The notes beneath the pieces were generated by a model. It saw only the letters and a program-made list of their open reading frames with translations, ran no database searches and was not told where the DNA came from. A stretch of DNA of 64,000 bases from Apodemus sylvaticus (lineage: Eukaryota > Chordata > Mammalia > Rodentia > Muridae): the NCBI RefSeq assembly GCF_947179515.1, contig NC_067483.1, positions 88,203,835 to 88,267,834 of the forward strand, in the 5' to 3' direction. Shown piece after piece: positions 51,270 to 61,111 of this stretch; the first letter of the stretch is position 1, and the number at the start of each line of letters is the position of its first letter. Both the position numbers and the translations under genes were made by a program.

Positions 51270-51478
51270 GTTTTTATTTTTTGTGTTGAGCTGCATGTAT
51301 GTATGTATGTGTGTGTACCTTATGTGTGCCTGATGCCCTTAGAGGCCAAAAGAGGACATCAGATTAGAAATAGAGTTCTGGGGTGGGGGTCATGAGCCAC
51401 TGTGTGGTGCTAGGAACCGAACAAGGGTCCTCTGCAGGAACAGCAAGGACTCCTAACTGCTGAGCCACCTCTATCAGT
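51270..51478 (-). repeat. B3-type SINE
   Basis: (TATG)n right end, gaaccgaacaagggtcctctg and actgctgagccacctctatc head. Confidence 0.8.
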
Positions 51479-51504
51479 CTTGATTTTTGTTTGTTTGGTT
51501 TGGG

Positions 51505-51670
51505 TTTGTTTTTTGTTTTTTGTATTTGTTTCTTTGAGACAGGGTTTCTCTGTGTATCCCTGGCTGTCCTGGAACTCATTCTGTAGACCAGGCTGGCCTC
51601 GAACTCAGAAATCTGCCTGCCTCTGCCTCCCAGAGTGCTGGGATTACAGGCGTGTGCCACCACTGCCCGC
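51505..51670 (-). repeat. B1 SINE, young
   Basis: T/G tail, gagacagggtttctctgtg to gtgccaccactgcccgc. Confidence 0.95.
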
Positions 51671-51698
51671 TTTGTCTTTTTTGTTTGTTTGTTTTTAA

Positions 51699-51820
51699 AG
51701 ACAGAGTCTTAAATAGTCCCAGATTACTGACCTTGAATTCCTTTTGTAGCAGAGGTCAGACTCAATCTCCTGATCCTTTTGTCTTTACCTCCCAAATTTT
51801 GGGATTACAGAATTAGAGGC
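51699..51820 (-). repeat. PB1-like SINE, old
   Basis: aaagacagagtcttaaatag to ttttgggattacagaattag. Confidence 0.55.
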
Positions 51821-51984
51821 AGATGGTACCACACTTAGTCTTGACTGTGAACCCCTTGAGAGTGAAGTCCATGCTGAACACAGTACTTCTTTGTACAGCC
51901 CAGAGTTATATACTTAGGCAATTTCATTTCCCCTGCAAATTGGAAAGAAATGTGTTTTTTTTCCAAGTAAATGATCTGAGACTG

Positions 51985-52065
51985 GGGTTAAAGGTCAGTG
52001 GAAGAGCATATATTTAGCGTGCACAAAGCCCTGGATACTGCCATACCGGTCCCCAGTACCATGAT
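51985..52065 (+). repeat. ID-like tRNA-derived SINE scrap
   Basis: ggttaaaggtcagtggaagagc and gccctggatactgccatacc. Confidence 0.5.
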
Positions 52066-52701
52066 ACGGAAATACAGTACGTTCTGGGATGGAACCTGCA
52101 GTCACAGACGTAAGCAAAGAAGTCTCAGTAAGAAGCAGCTGGAGTTCTAATGTCTGTTTACTTCCAAACAGTGCCATGAGAATAATTAATGTTTGTCCAT
52201 GTCTTTGAGATCCTCAGATGAAAGGACGCCCAGAGTCTAGAATTATTGTGGATTCCCATGACTCTTTCAAAGCCTCAGAACACATCTCATAGCTCTGGTC
52301 AGTCACGATTCTGTGCAGACTGGGAAGCAGTCAGTACCACTCCTCCAGCGGTGGCCGAAAGGGTGAGGGTGGCTTCCCTTACAGTGTGCCATGTTCAGGG
52401 AAAGCCATTTGAAAACAAGGCTGTATTGAGATAACGAGGATCTAAGGCCAACAAACCCTTGGCTTCCTGAGCAGAGTGAACTGGAGACTCCAGGAGAGAG
52501 GAGTCCTTTGCTAGGGAGTCGTTGGCCTCTGGGGATGATAATCTGGCCTGGAGCCTAATCCCAGGTCGTGTGTGGGCCTCAGCCACTGACTCCCAGATGT
52601 GAGAGTCGGGTACCTAGACTAGAGGCCGAACGGTCTGTCAAGTCACAGCTCAAAGTGTTTGTTTTTGGGCTTCAGAGTCCTTCCCCCCCACACACCCCAG
52701 A
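52066..52701. other. Intergenic stretch, no gene recognised
   Basis: Unique-looking. No exon supported. Confidence 0.4.
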
Positions 52702-52813
52702 CAGGGTTTCTCTATATCACTCTGTAGACCAGGCTGGCCTCAAACCCAGATATCAGCCTGCCTCTGCCTCCCAAGTGCTGGGATTAAAGGCGTGCACCAC
52801 CACTGCCCACAAG
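52702..52813 (-). repeat. B1 SINE, internal deletion
   Basis: acagggtttctctatatcac runs straight into tctgtagaccaggctgg, then to gcaccaccactgccca. Confidence 0.9.
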
Positions 52814-52924
52814 AGTCCTGATCCTTAGAAAGCTTTTTGGATGCCACTCTGCTTTCTCCCACCTCCTGCTTCCCCCTCCCGCTTTCCATTCCCCTCATCC
52901 TCTTCTTCTGGATAATACAATTGG

Positions 52925-52960
52925 TCTTTTAAAATTTTTTATTATGTGTATGTACGTACG

Positions 52961-53008
<48 letters not shown>

Positions 53009-53160
53009 TGCATGTCCTAGCATGTGTGTAAGGATCAGAGAACCTGTGGGAGCTGTTCTTGTGGGAACTTGTGGGAGTTCGGTTTCCCCTTCTGCTCTGT
53101 GAGCACTGGGGATTGAACTCAGGCCTGTCTGCAGACCCTTAGGTAATCAGTTGACATTCT
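52925..53160 (-). repeat. B3-type SINE with expanded (TG)n
   Basis: aaattttttattatgtgtatg end, (TG)n at 52,966-53,010, then cactggggattgaactcagg. The head is degraded. Confidence 0.7.
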
Positions 53161-53480
53161 GTTGTGACTCAAACCAGAGACCATTGCTTTGGCCTTTAAC
53201 CATAGGTTTCTCCAGCCTCCATGCCCCGTGTCTCTCCTCTCCTCCTGGCTCTGTCCCTGCATCCTTGTTTTGGTTGACTGGGACTGCTACCACTTTAGCA
53301 GCAGTTCATAAACAACATCTCCTCTGTGTCCAAAGCCGTGACTGCCCATGTTACACGGAGAGAAAAGAATTCCGGCACTTCTGCAGGCCCAGGCGGACAT
53401 GGAGTTATACTGAAGCAGTAAGTCAGAAGACGCTGTTAGGGCGTGTCTCAAATGGGTTGGAGAAAGATCAAGTGTGAGCC
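53161..53480. other. Intergenic stretch, nothing recognised
   Basis: The open frame across this segment has no recognisable domain. Confidence 0.4.
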
Positions 53481-53483
53481 AGG

Positions 53484-53560
53484 AAAGAGGGAAGGAAGGA
53501 AGGAAGGAGGGAGGAGAGAGGGAGGGAAGGAAAGAAAGGAAAAAAGGAAAGAAGGGCTTA
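53484..53560. repeat. (GGAA)n purine-rich low-complexity tract
   Basis: ggaa and ggag units on one strand. Confidence 0.92.
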
Positions 53561-53875
53561 GCCTGACAGGCCCTAGGCCTTGTGTGATCATTAAGCTACT
53601 CTTGCTTTACATTTTGAGGAATGAGAAATCTTCCAGACAAAGTCAAGACAATGGTCAGAGCAAAGCCCACTTCCTCAGAAAGTTAGGCCTGTCGCTCTCT
53701 GTTCATTGAGGGACGCCCTTGGTTAGGCTGTTGGTGAGGTGAGGCATTCGCTGGCTTTCAAGCTTGGCATACCCAGAAAGCCTGGGGCTTAATAAAAAAA
53801 GCAATAATGAGATCACAAAAGATTCCATCTTAGCACTAACCTAGAATGTGGAAGTCGTTTAATGGTTGTTTGCGT

Positions 53876-54000
53876 TTGAGACAGGGTCTCATCCAGGCCA
53901 GCCTGGTCTCAAACTCAAGTCATTAAGGATAACCTGAACTACTGCTCCTTCACACACCTGCCTCCTGCCTCCTAAATCTGATGGATTACAGGCAATGCTT
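53876..54000 (-). repeat. Old B1-like SINE
   Basis: tttgagacagggtctcatcc to gatggattacaggcaatgc. Confidence 0.65.
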
Positions 54001-54005
54001 GATTG

Positions 54006-54021
54006 GTTGAGAGAGAGAGAA

Positions 54022-54073
<52 letters not shown>

Positions 54074-54092
54074 AAAAGAGAGAGAGAGAGAT
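54006..54092. repeat. (GA)n microsatellite
   Basis: About 85 bases of GA with few interruptions. Confidence 0.96.
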
Positions 54093-54174
54093 TATATTAT
54101 GTTATCTTTAAGGACAAAACAATGCACAAAGCCACAGTTTTTTTCCTTTTGTTTTGCTTTAGTTTAGGTTTTTT

Positions 54175-54183
54175 TTTTAAGGT

Positions 54184-54218
<35 letters not shown>

Positions 54219-54378
54219 TTATATGTAAGTACACTGTAGCTGTCTTCAGACACAGCAGAAGAGGGCATCAGATCCCATTACAGATGGTTGTGAGCCACCA
54301 CTTGGTTGCTGGGATTTGAACTCAGACCTCTGGAAGATCAGTCAGTGCTCTTAACTACTGAGCCATCTCTCCAGTCCC
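54175..54378 (-). repeat. B2 SINE with expanded (TTTA)n tail
   Basis: Nine or so ttta units at 54,184-54,220, then tacactgtagctgtcttcag to gccatctctccagtcccc. Confidence 0.94.
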
Positions 54379-54391
54379 CTAGTTTTGTTTT

Positions 54392-54512
54392 TGAGACAGG
54401 ATTTCTGTGTAGCCCTGGCTGTCCTGGAACTCACTCTGTCGACCAGGCTGTCAGAGCTCCCTTGCCTCTGTCTCCCAATAGGTGGGATTAATGGGCCTGT
54501 GTCAACACCTCC
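54392..54512 (-). repeat. B1 SINE, diverged
   Basis: gagacaggatttctgtgtagc to gggcctgtgtcaacacc. Confidence 0.85.
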
Positions 54513-55033
54513 ATTTTTGTTTTGTTTTTAGTCTGGTGTTGGGGTTTGTGACTAAGGGCCAGCAGGACTGATCTTTGCATAATCTGTGTTCTCAGCACAG
54601 CATCATTTGTTGCCATCAGCAGAACTCCCAGAAACCACTGGGGAGCATGGGCTTTGGTCTCTCCTTGTTCACACAAACCCCGGAGACCTGACCCTTGAAT
54701 CTTCCCTGCAGGGCGTTGCTTGCGGCCTGGATGCTCACCAGCAACCTTCAGTCTGAATGATGTCGATGGACCCTTGGCTGGGGTTTAGATGCTTCAGGGA
54801 TTTACGAGTGATCCCAGTGTAGCAGGGATGCCGCAGGAGATGGTGCTCAGGGCCGTAAAGAGCATCAGGGAAGAGAAACAGCAGAAGGGGTGGCTTTTGA
54901 GATGGATTGGGCTATCAACTGAGCAAATGCTTTGTTCTCAGAGGCTCAGAGCTGGCACTGGACATTGGTGTGGGCAGCCTTTGAGTCCCGACTCACACTT
55001 TAGGAAAACAAACACCCTGGACTGAAAAGAGCT
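54513..55033. other. Intergenic stretch, nothing recognised
   Basis: Unique-looking. No gene signal. Confidence 0.4.
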
Positions 55034-55036
55034 CTC

Positions 55037-55070
<34 letters not shown>

Positions 55071-55082
55071 TGTGTGTGTGCG
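55034..55082. repeat. (TG)n microsatellite
   Basis: About 24 TG units with one TA interruption. Confidence 0.95.
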
Positions 55083-55162
55083 CAATCAAATGTATATGCT
55101 AGTATAACTAGAGGCTAGAAGACAAGTTTAAGAGAATTTTTCTCAATTGATTTCCACTTTAA

Positions 55163-55303
55163 CTTTTTTTTTTTTGAGACTAAGTTTCTCTAGATAGCGT
55201 AGATTGTTCTGGAACTTGCTCTATAGACCAGGCTGGCCTCAAACTCAGAGATCACCTGTCTCTGTCTCCTAGGTAGCGTGATTGAAGGCAGATGCCATAC
55301 CTC
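55163..55303 (-). repeat. B1 SINE, diverged
   Basis: Poly(T), gagactaagtttctctagat to aggcagatgccatacc. Confidence 0.85.
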
Positions 55304-55520
55304 CTGCCACCTTATCTTTTGAGGCAGCATCTCACTGGCCCCTGTGCTCACTTCCTGGCTAGATCAGCCGGCCAGGGAGCCCTGGGTCCGCCTGTCTCAG
55401 CCTCCCTTGTGCTTGGCTTACAGATGCAGGAGACCTTGGTTTTTGTTTTTTTTTTAGTTGGATCTAGGGACATGAACTCTGGTCCTTGTGGTTGCTGACT
55501 GAACCATCTCTCTAGCCCCT
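55304..55520 (-). repeat. B4 SINE
   Basis: ttttgaggcagcatctcactgg, gcctcccttgtgcttggc, gacatgaactctggtccttg and aaccatctctctagcccc head in B4 order. Confidence 0.7.
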
Positions 55521-55839
55521 GGGTTTCTAGTGTTTTTCTTCAGAAAGCACCAAGATAATAGGCTTCAAGGGTTTCTCCCAATTCTTCTGGTGGTGACGGT
55601 CTCTGTGCCCCTGAGCACTGGCCAACAACAGCATCGCCAGGAGACATATCAGTAACGCACAGTGCTCTCAGAACAGAATCAGAGGAGTGGGGCCCCCACT
55701 AGCGTCTTTTCTAACCCCTGTGGTGCTAAAACTTGACAACCATTAGTCCAAGGGGGAAACAAATCAATGGTTGGGGGAAGTTGGGAGAGTGCTTTTGTCT
55801 GTTATGAGTGTATCTTAATATTAGTGAAAATTGCTACTC
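55521..55839. other. Intergenic stretch, nothing recognised
   Basis: No repeat or exon recognised. Confidence 0.4.
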
Positions 55840-55965
55840 TTAGCTGGGCATGGTGGCATTCACCTATAGTCCCAATAAGTCAGAGGTGAGCTGGTGAGCA
55901 GGAGAATTTCTGGGAGTTTGGTGTTAGCCTGGACTACTTTTAGCAAGTTCAAGGTCACCCTGTGG
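55840..55965 (+). repeat. PB1/B1-like SINE
   Basis: agctgggcatggtggcattc to gttcaaggtcaccctgtgg. Confidence 0.65.
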
Positions 55966-55974
55966 TGAGCATAA

Positions 55975-56215
55975 TCTTTTTTTGTTTTTTGTTTGTTTGT
56001 TTTGTTTTTTTTTCTTTTTTTGGATTTCCGCTGCCCCGCCCGGCCCAACCCCCCCCCCCCCCAAACAGGGCTTCTCTGAATAGCCCTGGCTGTCCTGGAA
56101 CTCACTCTGTAGACCAGGCTGGCATCCAACTCAGAAATCTGCCTGCCTCTGCCTCCCAGAGTGCTGGGATTACAGGCGTGCGCCACCACCGCCCAGCTTT
56201 TTTTTTTTTTTTTTT
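55975..56215 (-). repeat. B1 SINE with a poly(C) insert in its tail side
   Basis: T-rich tract, then a GC-rich ccccgcccggcccaa and fourteen C before aaacagggcttctctgaat. The body to cgccaccaccgcccagc is normal. Another poly(T) of 17 follows the head. Confidence 0.9.
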
Positions 56216-56216
56216 G

Positions 56217-57092
56217 AAGAAACTTCTTTGCAGCCAAGATTTTGTATTTGAAAATGAGAAATTCTGTAATTTCCCCTCTTCCCCAAGAGCCAACTGATAA
56301 CATTGCTGCTTCTATGTGTATGTCGTCCCTTGCTAGAGCCCAAATCCTCCTTTGATGACTGATGCTCTTGCCAGTCCGTGGCCTCTCAACCCTGAGTTAC
56401 AAGGCAAGGAGCTGTCCCCACCATGTGAAGCTGCCTGAGCCAGCTGATCTGAGGAATATGCCTGCCTGGCTGCCTGACCGCAAAGGCGTCTTCAATGTTC
56501 ATCTGACCCAGTGGGGGAGCCTGGCAGCTCCTGGAATCACTGGGTAGATCAGTCTGCATAGAGGAGCCAAGGGCCAGAACCCAGAATGCAGACACATATC
56601 CTCCTTTACCTTGGCAGAACAACAGCATGTCAGGGTGTGCAGAAAGGGCTGTAGGTCCTTCCAGAGAAAGGCGGAGCATGAAGGTTTGGGTGTAGCCTGT
56701 CCCCCTGAAGCCTGTGATCTGCTTTATGAGAAAAGAGGAGGTGGACCTTTCCGAGGTGATTAGGGCCCTGTGTAGATGAATGGATTAATCTGTCTGAGGG
56801 ATTGTGGATTAACAGCCACCTAGAGTGAGTCGTCTCTAAGGGCCATGTAGCTGGGACACTTGCTACTCTCCTCTCTGCTCCTCTGATAGCCAGCACCGTT
56901 GCCGGTTCTGGCAGCAAGCTGGCCATCTCTAGCCATAGACTCTCGGCCTTGGACTAGAGCTGTGAGCCGAGAGAAAGCATCTCTCCATGTTGTGCACTGT
57001 CGGGTGTTTCCTTATAGCAACTCGAGATGGAGGAGAATGACATTTTATTATTTGCTTTTCTGCCTTCTGAAAATTCAACTGTGAGCCAGTGT
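56217..57092. other. Intergenic stretch, no gene recognised
   Basis: SINE-free. Open frames without recognisable domains. Confidence 0.4.
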
Positions 57093-57235
57093 AGGGCTGG
57101 CACGCCTTTAATCCCAGCCCTGGGGAGGCAGAGGCAGGCGGATCTCTGTGACTTGAGGCCAGGCCGGTCTATATAGTGAGTTCTAAGACAGTCAGAGCTA
57201 TATATTAAGACTCTGTCTCAGAAAAAAAGAAAGAA
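57093..57235 (+). repeat. B1 SINE
   Basis: tagggctggcacgcctttaa to actctgtctcagaaaa. Confidence 0.87.
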
Positions 57236-57246
57236 ACTCAAGTGTG

Positions 57247-57253
<7 letters not shown>

Positions 57254-57282
<29 letters not shown>

Positions 57283-57415
57283 GTTTTTCGAGACAGGGTT
57301 TCTCTGTGTGTCCTGGGACTCACTCTGTAATTCAGACTGGCCTCGAACTCAGAAACCCACCTGCCTCTGCCTCCCAGAGTGCTGGGATTACAGGTGTGTG
57401 CCACCACCGCCCCGC
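57254..57415 (-). repeat. B1 SINE, inner member of a double insertion
   Basis: Poly(T) of about 30, cgagacagggtttctctgtg to gtgccaccaccgccccgc. Confidence 0.94.
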
Positions 57416-57599
57416 TTTTTTTTTTTTTTTTTTGTTGGTGTTGGTGTTGTTTTTTGTTTTTTGAGACAGGATTTCTCTGTAGAGTCCTGACTGTCCTGGA
57501 ACTCGTTCTGTAGACCAGGCTGGCCTCAAACTTAGAAATCTTCCTGCCTCTGCCTCCCCTTTAGTGCTGGGACTAAAGGCATGTGCTACCACTGCCCTG
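57416..57599 (-). repeat. B1 SINE, second member of a double insertion
   Basis: Poly(T), (TTGGTG)n, gagacaggatttctctgtag to atgtgctaccactgccctg. Near-identical ctcaagtg(t/g)gagttctt flanks the pair at 57,237-57,253 and 57,600-57,616. Confidence 0.94.
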
Positions 57600-57633
57600 C
57601 TCAAGTGGGAGTTCTTAAAGAAAGGTCCATCAA

Positions 57634-57792
57634 GTCGGGTAGTAGTGGCACACGCCCGTAATCCCAGAACTGTGGGAGGCAGAGGCAGGAGGATTTCTGA
57701 GTTCGAGGCCAGCCTGGTCTACAGAGTGAGTTCCAGGACAGCCAGGGCTACACAGAGAAACCCCGTCTCGAAAAACCAGAAGAAAAAAAAAA
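57634..57792 (+). repeat. B1 SINE with 17-bp TSD
   Basis: gtcgggtagtagtggcacac to accccgtctcgaaaaacc. aaagaaaggtccatcaa flanks it exactly at 57,617-57,633 and 57,793-57,809. Confidence 0.95.
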
Positions 57793-57856
57793 AAAGAAAG
57801 GTCCATCAATTCACTTAATATTATGCTTCTGAGATGACACTTTTAATCTTTTCTTT

Positions 57857-58029
57857 TTAAAGATTTACTTATTATTATATGTAAGTACCCTGTAGTTATT
57901 CTCAGATACACCAGAAGAGGGTATCTGATCTCATTACAGTTGTGAGCTACCATGTGGGTGTGGAATTTGAACTCAGTACCTTCGGAAGAGTAGTCAGTGC
58001 TCTTAACCACTGAGGCATCCCTCCAGCCC
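57857..58029 (-). repeat. B2 SINE
   Basis: taaagatttacttattatta tail to ggcatccctccagccc. Confidence 0.92.
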
Positions 58030-58039
58030 AGCTGACATA

Positions 58040-58061
58040 TTGTTTTGAGCAAGTGGTGTAC

Positions 58062-58100
<39 letters not shown>

Positions 58101-58195
58101 AGAGAGAGAGGGAGACAACTTTGGCATTCGGTTCTTGTCTAAGGGTCTCAGGTGTGGTGTCAAGAGCTTTTACCCGCTGAGCTATCTCGCTAGCC
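58040..58195 (-). repeat. B3-type SINE remnant with (TG)n
   Basis: (TG)n at 58,069-58,098, then cattcggttcttgtctaagg and gctgagctatctcgctagccc head. Confidence 0.65.
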
Positions 58196-58646
58196 CCTCC
58201 TATGTTCTAATTTTGAGTCACATCCACTGAGGACAGAACACAACGTTTCCATTTATTTGAAGTAAATATTTGAGTCCCACCCCCTTTCCTCCCTTCCTCT
58301 TTCCCCATCTCCTTCTAAACTCCATCCCCCCCCCCACAGCCAACGAGCCACTCCCTCAGACCCATGCTAGTTCTGAGCTGTTGCTAAGATCAAGAGAGGG
58401 GAACTCTTGTAAAAGACGACCAAGAAACGGCATTGCTAGCAGAATCTATTAAGAAAGAGGGAGGCTAAAACCCTGAAGCGTCCTCTTAGCTGCAAGCTGA
58501 TCACTGGGGGCAGAGTGCCGTGGAAGAACCTGTGCTGGCATTTAATCAGCGGCAGCATCAGAGTCCAGTGAGGAAAAAGGGAGCGCCATAGATGGACTTA
58601 GAGAACATCACTGTCTGTGTGAAAAGTGTAAGAGTGGAAAGTCAAG
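58196..58646. other. Intergenic stretch, nothing recognised
   Basis: Short poly(C) at 58,326-58,336. No gene signal. Confidence 0.4.
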
Positions 58647-58758
58647 CCACACCACTTGGGAGGCAGAGGCAGGTGGATGTCTGTGAGTTCGAGGCCAGCC
58701 TGGTCTACAGAGCAAGTTCCAAGATGCCCAGGGCTACACAGAAACCCTGTCTGGACAA
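58647..58758 (+). repeat. B1 SINE, 5'-truncated
   Basis: caccacttgggaggcagagg to aaaccctgtctggac. Confidence 0.88.
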
Positions 58759-58875
58759 CCAAGAAACCCACTCCTATTGCCCCTCTCCAAACATAGAATC
58801 TTTACCTCAAACTATAGTACCAAGTGGATTCAGTCCTTAAATGAAATACCAAAGACAAAACATAAAACCTCTAAG

Positions 58876-58992
58876 CTTGCCAGGTGTGGTGGAGCTTACC
58901 TTGAATCCCAGTTTGCGGCCAGCCTGGTCTACATAGAGAATTCCAGGCCAATCAGGGTTACATAGCAAGGCCCTATTTCAGAAAAAAAAAAG
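58876..58992 (+). repeat. B1 SINE with deletion
   Basis: gccaggtgtggtggagctta, then directly tttgcggccagcctggtc, to ggccctatttcag and poly(A). Confidence 0.82.
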
Positions 58993-59654
58993 GGGGGAGT
59001 GGGGCTACAGTGTGCCCCAGAACACAAAGAATGTTTCTGGAGCCCACAGAGTTGTCCTAAGAGTCTCCAGGTGGACAAGGAAGGTTGGGGAAAAACAGAG
59101 TGTGGGAGGAATGTTGACAAAACAAAGACATTAGGTGCGACTGATCTGAGGATGAGAGAGAAGCCCTGTAAGTATTATAGTTCAAGTACAGGGTCTGAGG
59201 AAGGAGCCTCGTGAAGACTGGGACACAGGGAAGATCTTTCCCCTCAAGTCACAGGTTCAAGGCCCTGATATCTGAGACTCGGTGTCAGCCCTGAAGGAGC
59301 GGGGTGGGACAGGTCTGCCCCCTGATTGAATGGCATGCGGTGACAATGCAGATGTCCACCATTTCCCAGTAGGTTCCTTTGCTATTGTTGACTGAGCATG
59401 AGAGGATAGGTGGGGTGGGCCCACGCCTCTGTCCTCAGCTGGTAGAAAGAAACTTGTGGTAGTTCTAATAAAAATGGTCCCCACAGGCTCGCAGCGAGGG
59501 GCATTATTTGAAAGGATTAGGACAGGTGGCCTTATCAGAGTATGAGTGACCTTGTTGGCAGAAATGTGCCACTGGGAGTGAGCTTTGAGGTCTCAGTAGC
59601 TCAGGCCAGGCCCAGTGACTTACCCTTCTTCGGATCATGATACAGAACTCTCAG
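58993..59654. other. Intergenic stretch, nothing recognised
   Basis: Unique-looking. No exon supported. Confidence 0.4.
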
Positions 59655-59815
59655 CTCCTTCTTCGGTGCCACGCCCACCTTCCTGCTACCATGCTTCCCA
59701 CCATGATGATAATAGACTAAACTTCTGAACCTGTAGGCTGGCCTTGATTAAACATTTCCTTAATAAGAGTTGCCATGGTCATGGTGTCTCTTCACAGCAA
59801 TAGAAACCATCAGAC
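59655..59815. repeat. Dispersed rodent repeat, second copy
   Basis: accatgcttcccaccatgatg, ctaaacttctgaacctgtag and agagttgccatggtcatgg. Related to 10,540-10,690 and better preserved. Confidence 0.6.
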
Positions 59816-60116
59816 AGGGCAAGACCAGCTCACCCGCACTGGTCCCTATAGCTAGTACATAGTTATGGATGGTGTCTGTGAAAAAAGAAAATCCTACCTG
59901 TTTGCATCAGTTGCAGACCATCGCTACATGAAAGGTGAGGTCATGATAAGACCATGAGTGTGAATAGGTGTGTGTGTGCTCACTCAAGTGCATGTGTATG
60001 TGCAAGTGACAGAGGATGTTGGATATTTTCTTCAGCTGAAATACTAGTCCTCTGTTTCCTACTACTCGGTTCTGTGAATTTAGGCACAGAGCATCATCTG
60101 CCATGTCTGACTCACA

Positions 60117-60216
60117 TTTCTTTCTTTCTTTCTTTCTTCCTTCCTTCCTTCCTTCCTTCCTTCCTTCCTTCCTTTCTTCCTTTCTTTTCTTTTCTTTTCT
60201 TTTCTTTTCTTTTTTT
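60117..60216. repeat. Pyrimidine microsatellite (TTTC)n-(CCTT)n-(TTTTC)n
   Basis: Three successive unit types within 100 bases, ending in the poly(T) of the following B1. Confidence 0.95.
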
Positions 60217-60352
60217 TTGAGACAGGGTTTCTCTGTGTAGCCTGGCTGTCATGGAACTCACTCTGTAGACCAGGCTGACCTCGAACTCAGAAATCCGCCT
60301 GCCTCTGCCTTCCAAGTGCTGAGATTAAAGGCATGCACCACCACCGCCTGAC
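60217..60352 (-). repeat. B1 SINE, young
   Basis: gagacagggtttctctgtg to gcaccaccaccgcctgacc. Confidence 0.95.
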
Positions 60353-60361
60353 CTCTTTTCT

Positions 60362-60542
60362 TTTTTAAAAGATTTATTTATTACATATAAGTACACTGTA
60401 GCTGCCTCCAGACACTCCAGAAGAGGGAGTCAGATCTCATTTCGGATGGTTGTGAGCCACCATGTGATTGTTGGGATTTGAACTCAGGACCTTCAAGAAG
60501 AGCAGTCCGTGCTCTTAACCGCTGAGCCATCTCACCAGTCCC
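60362..60542 (-). repeat. B2 SINE
   Basis: aaagatttatttattacat tail to gccatctcaccagtcccc. Confidence 0.94.
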
Positions 60543-60544
60543 CT

Positions 60545-60682
60545 GTCTTTGATTTCTGAGTGCTGGAATTACAGGTGGGCTGTCATACCTGCCTGGCATT
60601 TATGTGGATTCTGAGGGTCCAAACTTCAGGTTTTATGTTTGTGTGGTAAGCCTCTTAACCACTGAGCCATCTCCTCAGCCCC
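60545..60682 (-). repeat. B4-type SINE fragment
   Basis: gagtgctggaattacaggtg, ggattctgagggtccaaac and actgagccatctcctcagccc head. Confidence 0.7.
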
Positions 60683-60699
60683 CAAATATCTTTTCATTA

Positions 60700-60871
60700 C
60701 AAAATATTTACATTAATTTGTGTATGTCAATGTATGTACTTGGGCATGGCATGCATGTGGAGGTCAGAGGACAGCTTTGTAGCGTGGTCAGGTTTCTCTC
60801 TCCACCGTGTGAGTCCGGGGGATGGACCTTGGCAGCAAGCATCTTTACCTGCTAAACTATCTCTCTTAGCC
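60700..60871 (-). repeat. B3-type SINE
   Basis: gcatgtggaggtcagaggac, then tgagtccgggggatggacc, to taaactatctctcttagcc. Confidence 0.8.
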
Positions 60872-60904
60872 TGCCTCAGATTTCTCAATGAAACAAACCC
60901 CTTG

Positions 60905-61096
60905 GGGGCTGGAGAGACCGCTCAGCGGTTAAGAGCACTGACTGTTCTTCCAAACGGCCTGAGTTCAATTCCCAGCAACCACATGGTGGCTCACGACCAT
61001 CCATAATGGGATCTGATATCCTCTTCTGGAGTGTCTAAAGACAGCTACAGTGTACTTACCTATAATAAATAAATCTTAAAAAAAAAAAAAAAGAAA
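60905..61096 (+). repeat. B2 SINE with 15-bp TSD
   Basis: ggggctggagagaccgctcag to aataaataaatcttaaaa. gaaacaaaccccttg flanks it exactly at 60,890-60,904 and 61,097-61,111. Confidence 0.95.
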
Positions 61097-61111
61097 GAAA
61101 CAAACCCCTTG

